A DNA stretch of 64,000 bases from Alviniconcha marisindica. Taxonomy: Eukaryota; Mollusca; Gastropoda; Provannidae. Below are positions 1-11,127 of this stretch, piece after piece. The position numbers were made by a program, and so were the translations under genes. The notes below the pieces were generated by a model. The model ran no database searches, was not told the DNA's origin, and was given only the letters and a program-made list of their open reading frames with translations. The stretch spans positions 327,001 to 391,000 of the forward strand of contig JABMCL010003107.1 in the NCBI GenBank assembly GCA_018857735.1. The letters are read 5' to 3'. Each line of letters opens with the position of its first letter. The stretch's first letter is position 1.

Positions 1-1003
1 TTGTACGTTTTAACGGCAATTCCGCCCCGGTTATCAGATCCACGCAATTTCATTACTGTACTGTAACCCGGGAACCGGAGCAGACGACGATTTTGTTTTG
101 AAGCGCTGCGTGTTGCGTAACGCCACATGGCCTTCACAGCCGACCGGCGATAGCCGCTGGTGCGCGCCATTTTCAAATCTGTTTTCTCCCTTAATATTTT
201 GACCGCTTGTTTGTATACCTACTCTTTGTTTACCAAGTCCTTTTTATGCACTAAGCCATGTGTAATATAATTTGGCATCTTAGAATGTTTATCCAACGTT
301 TATTTAGACGCAGGATCGAACTTAATCAGTAGCCGATGCCTCTCTGGGTCCATTCTTTTTATAGCCGTCGTCTGCATGGCGCGTTCATGGCTCTGTTTAG
401 TACTAGTGAATAGTAGTGAATCGTTGTTTTGACTCGATTAAAGTAATTCTGTGTCAATCAATGCTTTGTCGTATAGTATTTTGCTTAGCTGACTTCATGG
501 TAAGTGTTTATTTTGGGTTGAAATTAACTTATTAAGTATTGTGTACTGTAGAAGCTAAGTTGCATTCATAGACTACTTGGTATCACTGTCAGCGCTGTTG
601 CGACTAAGATAACGCGCCCCAGGCGAAACTTAGCACCGATTGTTTTAGTGCTAGTCTTTGAGTGTGTCTTGCTTCTCTTACAGAGCGTTGTATTGTAATT
701 GTTATGTACCATTTTAACCGGCCGTGGGAGCGTGCACTTTATTCTGATGTAAGTTTTATTGACAGTTATATCTTGTACACTGTGTTAGTTGTGATTTAGT
801 TGTACGAATCTGCTTATAGACAGGTGCAAGCCACGCTTCCCACTCTTGTTGTAAATCAAATAAGTCAGTCATGTGTGTATATTTTGTTTATACGGTTTAA
901 AAGGTTGTAATTGTAGCTTTCATTTGATGTTTTTCATGTTTTAATTAGTTTAGTTATTGTAGAGGAAACTGTATTTGTGCGGGCCAAGGAAACACAATTG
1001 TCA
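1..1003. other. Unassigned AT-rich sequence
   Basis: No coding frame, repeat unit or known element could be recognised here. The stretch could be upstream sequence of the element ending at 1237, such as the U3 part of a long terminal repeat, but no terminal features were found to prove it. Confidence 0.3.
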
Positions 1004-1237
1004 GCCATTTTGTGGTCCAGAGGGCCGATTTTATTGTAGCGATAGCGTGTGTTCCTTGCGGCCCGCGCCGTTCTCTTATCTATGCGTGCGAGTGAGGATT
1101 TTGTGTGTGCTGAGAAATTGTCTGCTGCTGAGCAAATAAAGCCTGATTGCTGCCGTCCGCCTGCTGTGGTCTCCATTTCGACAGACTCCTCTGCCTGTAT
1201 CCTGTCCTTCTACCACTCCACACCATTACACACTCAA
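1004..1237 (+). mobile_element. Unknown repeat element end (copy 1), CA-terminated with AATAAA
   Basis: From CCATTTTGTGGTCCAGAG to CCATTACA the sequence matches 59250-59466 in the opposite orientation; flanks on both sides differ. It contains AATAAA about 100 bp before its end and finishes in CA at the same base in both copies. That is the layout of the R-U5 end of an LTR, but a partner end and target-site duplication were not found. In both places it abuts a LINE fragment. Confidence 0.5.
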
Positions 1238-1239
1238 TG

Positions 1240-2950
1240 ACAGCTAGAATGAAGAACTTGATGATTTTTTCCAACGTTTTCATAACAAGGGAGGTCAGTG
1301 TAATAGGTCGAAAGTCGTTAGGTAGTTTCGGGTTATCCTTTTTAGGTATCGGAATTACAGTTGAAAGTTTCCAAATGTCGGGGACGGTACATGTGTCTAT
1401 GGAGGTCTTGAAGAGGCGTTGAAAGACGCCACTAAGCTGCTCGGCACAAAATCTGAGAGTTCTGCCACAAATCCCACCGGGACCTGGGCATTTGTTTACA
1501 CCTATATGCTTGAACAGCCCCAACACTCTCTTGGTCAATAACAGCACTGTCGTCCGGCATCAAGGACTGCTTCACATCGAAAATGTGTGATGAAAACTCA
1601 TGTTTCGAAACGAGTGAAGAAACTGTTCATGTGGTTTGGCAATGCCTCATCAGCCACCCTAACCCTCTAGACTAACCTTTGACCCACGAGGAGCAGACGC
1701 CTTGTTGACAACTGCCATGTTCTTAATGCCTTGCCAAGCAGCACGAAGACAGCCACCGCTGAACTTCGACTCAATCTTCTTCCTATATTTCTCCTTTGCC
1801 TTTCTAATCGCCCCCCTAACTTCCCTGTTCACTTGTTTTTTATCTGTTGTACCCTGGAAAAAGCCCTCTTCTTCTTGTTCAGAACCTCCTTCAGATCTTT
1901 TGTTACCCAAGGTTTGTTGTTCGGGAAAATAGTGATATGTTTAGAGGGTATCACAGATTCAACACAAAATGAAATATAAGAGGAAATGACATCAGTTAGT
2001 TCATTAAAACTAGTACACATTTGATCAAACATGTCCCAGTCAGTGCATTCAAAAAAAACAGGCAACACTGTCCTCGGTCCAGTCGTTCACGGTTTTCACC
2101 ACGCGCTGCACGCGCTGAATGACAGGCTCAGTGTACGCAGGGGCCAGAAGCACACTTGTGTTCGGCTGATCCAATGGGAGGTAATGCAAGGGACGTGTAC
2201 GCGCCAGGCACTGTGCCGAAACACAAGTCAATTGTCTTGTTGAAACGAGTCGGACAGGTGACGTACTCATGGTACGTTTTCAAAGTTTTATTCAGAGAAC
2301 AATGGTTAAAGTCCCCAAGTACGAATTTTGGCGCATCAGCAGATATAGAATCCAGTTTATGAATATTATCTGTAATGTGTTCAATCGCCCTCGAAGCGTT
2401 AGCACGTGGATGAATGTACACAAGCGTGAAAAACAGCTGGGGGAATTCCCTGTGAAGGTAGAACGGGCGGAGTGAGATTGACAGCAGCTCAATGTCAGGC
2501 GTGCAAAGTGCTTCGCGAACAAAGACCGTGTTGCACCACTTTTTGTTGACATAAAAACACACACCACCTCCCTGTTCTTTCCCCCATATCAACTTTGTTT
2601 CTATCAAGACGGATAGGTGCCCCAAAGCCATCAACAGTCAATTCGTGATTATGCACACGATCACCAGCCAAGTTTCAGTAAAAGCAAGCAGACAGGCCTC
2701 ACTATACTCGTGCATGTAGCTGACATTCGCCTGCGGTCCGTTTTCGACCGAAGTGAGCGAACGTTTGACAATATCACAGAAGGCAATGGCGCACTACTGC
2801 CTTTCAGTTTCTTCAATTTCTTCCTCTTCTTCCCCTGTCGATTACAATGGCAACTATCACTGTGTGTGCTGGGACGACTGGGTAACATTTCCAAAGGACA
2901 CTGCGAGCCTTCATCGTTTAATTGATAATGCTGTGTCTTTGATACTCACT
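1240..2950 (-). mobile_element. CR1/Rex-like LINE fragment, endonuclease and start of reverse transcriptase
   Basis: Read leftwards on the minus strand, the pieces follow LINE order: VILSNVRSLRSKTD near 2780 (start of the APE-type endonuclease), FVLGDFNHCSLNKTL and TCPTRFNKTIDLC (2140-2330), SVIPSKHITIFPNNKPWVTK (1900-1960), and the RT start VIPIPKKDNPKLPNDFRPIT (1320-1400). It is broken by several frameshifts and stops. The RT core and C-terminus are missing because the element ends at the 1004-1237 repeat. Confidence 0.85.
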
Positions 2951-3000
2951 GCGACACTGTGAGATACTGGTTGGAAGTGCAAGTCATGCACACAATTTAT

Positions 3001-3830
3001 GTGCTTGATTATTTATCAATTCTACATTAAAGGAGAAGCAGTGGAGAGAGCAGATACATATAAATACTTAGGTGTGGTTTTTAATAGTAAATTGAACTGG
3101 AAAGAGAACATCAACTCTGTGCTGAAAAAAATGAACTCGAGAATTTATTGCATGAGAAAGCTGAGATCATTTGGAGTAAATTCAGATATGCTAGTAACTT
3201 TTTATAATGCTGTAATATGTCTTATTATTATGTAGTGTTCTGTCTGTTGGGGTGGGAATATTTCTAAATTAGATAGAAAGAGGTTGGAAAAGACTAAAAA
3301 AAAAAAGCCGGTCATGTTGTGGGAAAGCCACTGGACAGTTTTAAAACTTTACACAAAAAGAGACTGTACTAACCCAAATATTAAACGACCATACACACCC
3401 AATGAGACACTACTTTGACAGCAGACGTAGCAACAGGAGTGGAAGATTTTCACTTCCGAGAACAAATACAAACCGTTACAAAGCCTCGTTTTTACCTTCG
3501 GCTCTGTCAGTTTTTAATGAAAATTATGTCTGTTGAGGATGATAGCTTTTTAAGGGAGGGTTGGGGATGTGTGAACCTAATGATTTTTATTTAACTTGAG
3601 AGTATTTATGTTTTGGTTTGACAGAGAAAACATTCCAGGAAATGTTGGGTTTGATATTAGTGTATGCAGATTGAGAGAAAGGGGGCGTATGTCTAAGAGT
3701 GTGTATGTGTGTGTGTTTAATGACTTAGAATTATTGTGATATGTTCTTCGTTGTGCGATCGAACGACAGCTTTAATTTCCCTCTGGGCTGAATAAAGTAT
3801 ATTGTTATTGTTGTTATTGTTAATAATTTT
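3001..3830 (+). mobile_element. CR1/Rex-like LINE 3' end
   Basis: The frame contains ADTYKYLGVVFNSKLNWKEN, the thumb region typical of CR1-group LINEs, continues to 3235, and then resumes with frameshifts (CWGGNISKLDRKRLEKT, then traces of a HPMRHYFDSRRSNRSGRF-like C-terminus to 3530). A 3' UTR ends in AATAAAGT and a (TTATTG)n-like tail near 3800. It is opposite in strand to the adjacent LINE at 1240-2950. Confidence 0.8.
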
Positions 3831-4358
3831 GTCACAGTTACCATCATGTATTATAGTAACCTACAGGTAAAAACATGGTTACTGTATTTATTAGATAATT
3901 GCTGTTGTTTAGTCTTTACTTTTGCTTTCATGTTCTAAATAGTTTGTTTGCTTATGTCTTTTCCAACACAGACACTGTTTCCTGGTTGGTGTAAATAAAA
4001 GTTATGTTATAGCAACCTCTGACTTGTGACTCTTCTTTCATGCTTCCAACCTGCTTCCCTCACTCCCCACCCCGTTCCCCTACATAAGCACGAGTGAGTA
4101 AGTGAAATTTTACACACAGAGCGAGACAGACAGAGAGATGATGATGTAGATGATGTGGGGCTTCATGTCCTCGGATGTCGGGTTGACATATTACACACAC
4201 AGAGGCGTCTCAAGCAATATGACTACATGATTATCGCACTAGTAAACGGGTTACCATAGTTCCAAGGCACGGACAATGACGCCACTACAAGTGTTCGTCC
4301 TGGTATTGTTTGGCAAAGGTGCTCACATGCTGCAGCACACAGTGGATGGTTTACGTAC
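3831..4358. other. MAO intron 9 sequence with a SINE-A trace
   Basis: Mostly AT-rich with no coding signal. At 4137-4190, gatgatgatgtagatgatg is followed by cttcatgtcctcggatgtcg and ttgacatatta, matching the tail of SINE-A, so a short 5'-truncated copy is likely. No MAO exon was found here. Confidence 0.4.
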
Positions 4359-4518
4359 CTTTATATCTCCAGAAGGGGGTACTGTAGTACATGAAGGTCT
4401 TGATGACGGAGCCCATAGGCAGGCGTTGCAGCATCTGACATCGTGTGGCCGGCAGGGCGGGGGACCATCGGATGCGGGACTGTAGCGGTGGAGCCAGAGC
4501 CACGATGCAGTGGGAAGC
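4359..4518 (-). CDS. MAO: MAO coding exon 9 (conserved flavin-side lysine)
   Basis: The 160-nt exon encodes [20 protein letters not shown] and then [15 protein letters not shown] and STPFW. The Lys of GSVIK corresponds to Lys305 of MAO-A (Lys296 of MAO-B), which holds a water at flavin N5. The next residue, Cys in the human enzymes, is Thr here. The acceptor is cccacgacag, weak in pyrimidines, and the donor GTACGT. The following exons are not found in 1-4358. Confidence 0.95.
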
Positions 4519-6087
4519 CTGTCGTGGGATTACCACTGACAATGAGCACAGTTTCTCTTCAACAGTGTGTGCATGTGTGGACAACCGGCTTTCCCGTGTT
4601 TATAGTTGACGTTATTGGAAAACGATGACTTCAATTGTCTGAAATTATTATTGATCAGCTTCTTAAGTGATGTAATCCACTGACTGACACACGGGAGGTG
4701 AAGTCTACGCTTTGGCATCCTTACTTATCGGTACCAAAAGAAAGTGCAAGTAATGAGCTTTAGTTTCATGTATATTTCAGGACTGTGAATAGCCCGAACT
4801 TGAAATTATGGCTTCTGAGGTGGTAGCAGAGCAGCCATTTGAGGCAAAGGATCTGAGAGGATTGCTGCAAGTCAAAGTAGGCTATGTAACTGAGTTTCAA
4901 AGTCACTTATAGCTTCCAATTGCCTGTATGCAGTACACGTATGATATAACAGACCCTCTGCCATGTGAACATATTGTGAGAGTGGGTCACTAGCTCTCTC
5001 TGTCTCTCTCTCTCTCTCTTTGACATATGCGCACGTACACACAAATGCACACACACAAACGCACAGTCACACATACATGCGCGCGGTCGCGGTAAACATC
5101 ATTTCAGTGTTTGAATTAATTGGACTAAGCTGACTTTAGCCTTATACTACTACTACTACTACTACTACTAATAATAATAATAATAATGGACATTTCTATG
5201 GCGCATGATCCCTAGCAAGATCTAGGGCACAATGCGCCATGCAAAAAGCTGCAGAAAAAATGTACAAACACATACAATGGACAAAATAAAAAGGTTTCAG
5301 GCCATACGACCGCCAACCACGCAAGAATTTACATACAGCAATTTCAGTAAATAAACCAAAGTTGTCAGTAACCAAACATGACCACACTCTGATTTGAAGA
5401 CACATGTATGATACAAGTAGATATACTGCAAATACAAAAAATGTACAGCGGGATATTGCACACACACAGAGGGGGGGGGGGGGGGGGTATTAATTAATTA
5501 TATGCAGATTTGAAGAGATGAGTTTTTAAGGCTTGCTTGAAAGAAGATGTTGATGCTGAGTGACGAACATCATATGGTAAGGAGTTCCACTGTGTCGAAT
5601 ATAAATATAAAGTTTTTACGCGTTAACTATCGTTCGTATGTCTAGCATTGACGTGACTTCAAAGCCATCAAGCTGCCAACAGTCGTGAGGTTTAGATTAG
5701 GAACGAAATACTCGATTCGTCGTCTGTTAGATTCGGAAAACACCGGGAGAACCAGCACGCGATGACGTCAAATGCACGCTGGCTGAGCCACGATGTTTCC
5801 ACACAGAAAGCGCTTTAGATGTTCGAATTTCGTGGACTTTTACTTCTGGAGTGATGACTATGACCAATGAGAATAGCCTACCTGTTATATATATTTTAAT
5901 CTTTAATTACACCAGACTGAAATCATTCTCTTATCTTATGCAATAATACAGCTCGTAAATCAAAAACGGGTTAAACGAAGATGACTACAGGAAAACATGT
6001 TCTGTACAACCGTAGCTGAGAACTGACCAAATGCTGAAAATTCTAGTTTTGTTGCAAAAGTCTTATTGATTTCACTTTGCTGTAAAT

Positions 6088-6138
<51 letters not shown>

Positions 6139-6231
6139 CAACAATAGCTCAATACAGGTTTAAAATACCCAAAGTTATGGGGTGTTTTTCTTCTTTTTCT
6201 CTCTCGTCTTCTTCTCTCATTTCTTTCATTT

Positions 6232-6294
<63 letters not shown>

Positions 6295-9171
6295 TTCTTC
6301 TTCTGCCCCCCCCCCTCCACCCCCACACACCCCGTCCCCCCACACCCTCCCCCCCCCCCTTTTAAAAACAACAACAACCTTCTATAATATGTTTCGAGTC
6401 TTCGTTGTTTTTCTTTTTTCCTGGCGGAAGGGGGGTAGGAGGCATACACACACACCCTACCTAGACTCCCTTCATCTCTAGTGAACCCCCCTTTTTCCAT
6501 CTCCACACTAAAAAAAGAAACACTCAAATCTACATACAAAACTTGGAATTAATATTATTTTCGGATACCGCATAGCAAAACGATTTAGACTGATACGCTC
6601 GTGTACTGACTGTTATCCTATGACTGCCATCATGCTGCTGGCCAAATCACAGTCTTTGATCCATGGACCTATATATATACATACATGCTTTGATCACTTT
6701 CGGTCACGGATGATGAATGGTGGGTTCACACGATCGCAGAAGTGCAAATTTTCCCCAAAATGTATTACTACGCGTCGCCTACCCTTAGGTCAGAAAAGAC
6801 GTTACCGTTAAAACAAAAAACAAACAAACAAACAAACAAAAACACAGCACGTATGTTAAAAACAACCACACCATGTAATAGATGAAAGATTTTTCTATCG
6901 ATCCCGTACCCTCATGTCATTACATTTAGTTTAATTTGACAACACCACGACGTGTTGCAAACTTCTGCGACATCGTCAAAAGATCGAGAATCGAGCCGAA
7001 AAGTTGCATACTTATGCAACTTTTTGAAGCCACTTGTGTCAGAAACTTGCTGATTGTAAAAAATCTAGAGCACGAAAAATGTCAAGAGTGGTACCACGTG
7101 AAAGAGGCAAAATTGTTCTACCTGTTCCTTACATTCTCAAAATTATGTCACGTTTACTTTGACCACACGAAACCGTGTTGCAAACGTCTGTGACAAACAT
7201 CCAAAATCAAAAGGGTTGCAGACGTCTTTTCGGATGGTGGTGTTGTTTCAGGGCCTTAATAACTACACAGTGTAATGTAAAGGGAATAGTACCATGTAAA
7301 AGATGAGAACATTTCCTATCAGTTACATATCTTTGTGTGTTAACTTTGCTTTTATTTTAAACACACTGCACTGAGATGCATACCGGCGTGACGGCGTCGT
7401 GAAATTTCAAACTCGACCCCAAAAGTTGCATACTTATGCAACTTTTTGAAGCCACTTGTGTCAGAAACTTGCTTATTGTTAAAAATCTAGAGCACAGAAA
7501 ATTTCAAGAGTGGTAACACATGAAAGAAGAACGATTGTTCTATCTGTCTCTTACATTTTGAAAATTATATCACGTTTACTTTGACCACACGGAACCGTGT
7601 TGCAAACTTCTGCGACAAACATCCAAAATCAAAAGGGTTGCAGACTTCTTGTCGGATAGTGGTGTTGTTTCAGGGCCTACCGCTTAATAACTACACAGTG
7701 GAATGTAAAGAAAATAGAACCATGTAAAAGATGACAAAATTTCTTATCAGTTACATATCTTTGCGTGTTAACTTTGCTTTTATATTAAACACACTGCACT
7801 GTGATGCATACCGGCGTGACGGTGTCGTGAAATTTCAAACTCGACTCCAAAAGTTGCATACTTCTGCAATTTTGTTGTTGTCACTTGCTTCAGAAACTAG
7901 ATTACTGCAAAATCACTAGGGCACTAAAAATTAAGCGAATGGTACCACCGGAAAGATAAAAGATTTTTCTATATGTTTCCTGTCTGGTTTAGATTATTCT
8001 GTCTCTAATCTGACCACACCAGTGCGTGTTGCAAACTTCTGCGACAAACAGCCAGTTTTGGGAAGTTGCAAAGTTCTCAACAGAGGGTACCGTCATGAAC
8101 TGTCTAACTGGTGAATATATACAACACCAAAGTAAAAATTAACCATACCAAATGAAAGAGAGATTGATTTCCTATCAGTTTCATATACTGGATTGATTTA
8201 TTTGCCTGCGGTTTGACCATACCTATCCGTGTTGCGTTGTTGTAAAAGACGTGACATTTTTCAATCAATGTCGGAATTTTCTGCCTAGAATTTCGTCGTC
8301 GCATACGTCAGGAAACAGGCTGGCATTAAATAACAGCAGTACATAAAAAAATATAATAATGACAACAGATAAAAGATGGAAAGTTAATCTATTCACTGCA
8401 TATCCACATTGATTTATTTACTGTTCGGTTTCATCCCACCAGACTGAGTTGCAAAGATCTGCGACAAGTTGCAAAGTTCTGCGATCATGTGAACCCAATG
8501 TTTCAAACTTATGCAACCTGGAACTGGCACACCAAATCTACTACCAATATTATTCAGCTGATCGCATTTTTGTGATAGTACTGTTGTCTATGCAGCCTTT
8601 TTGATTTGTTGATTCAGTTTAATTGCTGGTCAGAGCTGCATCAGAAATAATATCGTAAACGTACCTGCGCCTACATTGGCAGAATATACTTGTTTTCATT
8701 GTCAAGTCAGCACATCGAGTCTACTAAAACTTACTTAGAGTCTGTAATCATACAGAAGAAACTGGCTAGATCTAATGCAAAATTGAACGTAGTACACATC
8801 GATGACACAGAGGCCTGCCCGCCTAACTACAGATCTACCGGCTACTGTTATACATCTACATACTAGTAATTAATGTGTTTTATTCTACCACTTCTTCTGC
8901 ACTTATCTTATCCACACATATGAATGATAATTGATCTACCTTTCTTGTCGATGAAAAAATTCAATAAATTATAATTCTTTCCAAATGATTTCATAGGAGA
9001 CTATGTTGCGGCACGTTGTAAACGTATCAAATCTGATGCACTGCCTGCACGTTTTGTCACTGCGGCACGTTTTGTCACTACGTGGTGACAAAACGTGCCG
9101 AAAGGTCCACTCGCTGCACGTTTTGTCACTCCTTGGCCAGCAACACTATAATCTATCTTTCCCTTCCCTCG

Positions 9172-9210
<39 letters not shown>

Positions 9211-9661
9211 CGCGCGCGCACGTGTCTGTTTGTGTGTGCCCGCGCGCACGTGTGTGTGTGTGTGTGCGCGCGCGTTTGTCCGTGGCAGCGGGCGCGCCCG
9301 CGTGTGTGTTGTGTATTGTGTTGTTTATTATCACCGCCTCAATCAGCGCTAAACTGAAATTCTGTATTGCTTTGAGTAGACTACGAGGCTACTGCTGCCC
9401 GTAGCTCTGTGAGCTGTGTGAAATATGACTAGATATAGAGACTGAGTGAAAATGTGGTTTGATTGTGTGTTGTGGATGTCGTTGTTTGATTGAATTGCTG
9501 GTATGAGACAGAAGGTATACGTGGACTGACTTTGGGCGTGATGTTTCATTCCATGCAGCGTCTTGTACATCTTGTAGCATAATATGTGCCTGACATGTTT
9601 GTTTTTTCTCGCTCTCCCTCCCTCCCTCACCCTCTCTCTCACGATCGCTCTCTCTCTTTCT

Positions 9662-9696
<35 letters not shown>

Positions 9697-10061
9697 GTGT
9701 GTGTGTGTGTGTGTGTGCGCGCGCGCGCGCGCGTGCGTGCGTGCGCGCGTGTGTGTATGTGTGTCTCTCTCTGTCTATCTGTCTCTGTCTTTCTGACTCT
9801 GTCTCTGTCTGTCTGTCTCCCCCCCCCCCCCCCCCCCCCCCCGTAACTTTTTTCTCTCTGTCTCTTGTCCCTCTCTCTGTCTCTCTCTCTTCTCCTTCTG
9901 TCTTTCGTTATTCTCTGTGTCTCTCTCCCTCCCTCCCTCTCTCTCGTTCTGTCTCACACATTCGTTCTGTCACCACCCCCCCCCCCCTCCCCCCTCTCTC
10001 TTCTCCTTCTGTCTTTCGTTCTTCCGTGTGTGTCTCTCACGATCGCTCTTCTCTCTCTGTG

Positions 10062-10154
<93 letters not shown>

Positions 10155-10981
10155 CGTGCGTGCGCGCGTGTGTGTATGTGTCTCTCTCTCTCTCTTTGTC
10201 TATCTGTCTCTGTCTTTCTGACTCTGTCTGTCTCTCCCCCCCTCCCCCCACCCCCTGTAACTTTTTTTCTCTGTCTCTTGTCCCTCTCTCTGTCTCTCTC
10301 TCTTCTCCTTCTGTCTTTCGTTATTCTCTGTGTCTCTCTCCCTCCCCCTCCCTCTCTCTCGTTCTGTCTCACACATTCGTTCTGTCACCACCCACCCACC
10401 CCCTCACCCCACTCTCTCTTCACCTTCTGTCTTTCGTTCTTCCGTGTGTGTCTCTGTCCCTCCCCCCTCTCTCTCTCTCGTTCTGTCTCACACATTCGTT
10501 CTCTCTCTCTCTCTCGTGTATATATATATCTTTTATATATTTTACCTATTAATTTGTTTACATTATTGTTGTTGTTTTGTTTTGTTTTAATTTTATTTAG
10601 TATCCGTTTCCTTTTCTTTGTTGTTATTGTCGTTTTCTTAAGCTTAATTTTATCTCTTCCCTTCCCCTGCTCTCTCTGTAAATTATCCAAAATATTTTGT
10701 TTGTTTTTTTAATATAATTTTTGACTTTTTGGCTCCAGTTGTTTTTCACTGCTATCTTTTTTATTTCCGTTGCATTCGCTGTCTCGTTTTATATGTGTTA
10801 CTGTTCTTCTTCTTCTTCTTTTTATTGATACTGTATTTGTCTCTATCCTTCTATCATAATATTTCACTGTGAATGTCTTAGTTATTAGTAGTACTGTAGC
10901 AACGGCATATATGTGAGTCGGCCTTTGTGCTAATATCTTCATCGTTGAGAAATAAAGTTTAATCAATCAATCATCATCAAA

Positions 10982-11058
<77 letters not shown>

Positions 11059-11095
11059 ACTTTCTCTCTTTCTCTCTCTCTCTCTCTTTGATGCA

Positions 11096-11127
<32 letters not shown>

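Noticed and set aside
849..1242. Possible solo LTR with 5-bp duplication CACTC
   Set aside because: The match is only five bases in a long search space and the putative start is TTG rather than TG.
6138..6539. 133-codon minus-strand open frame
   Set aside because: Arg-Glu repeats come from (CT)n; the remainder has no recognisable feature.
9666..10712. 348-codon plus-strand open frame
   Set aside because: It translates (GT)n, (CT)n and C-runs as Cys/Val, Ser/Leu and Pro; it has no domain, and several frames are open at once, as expected for dinucleotide repeats.
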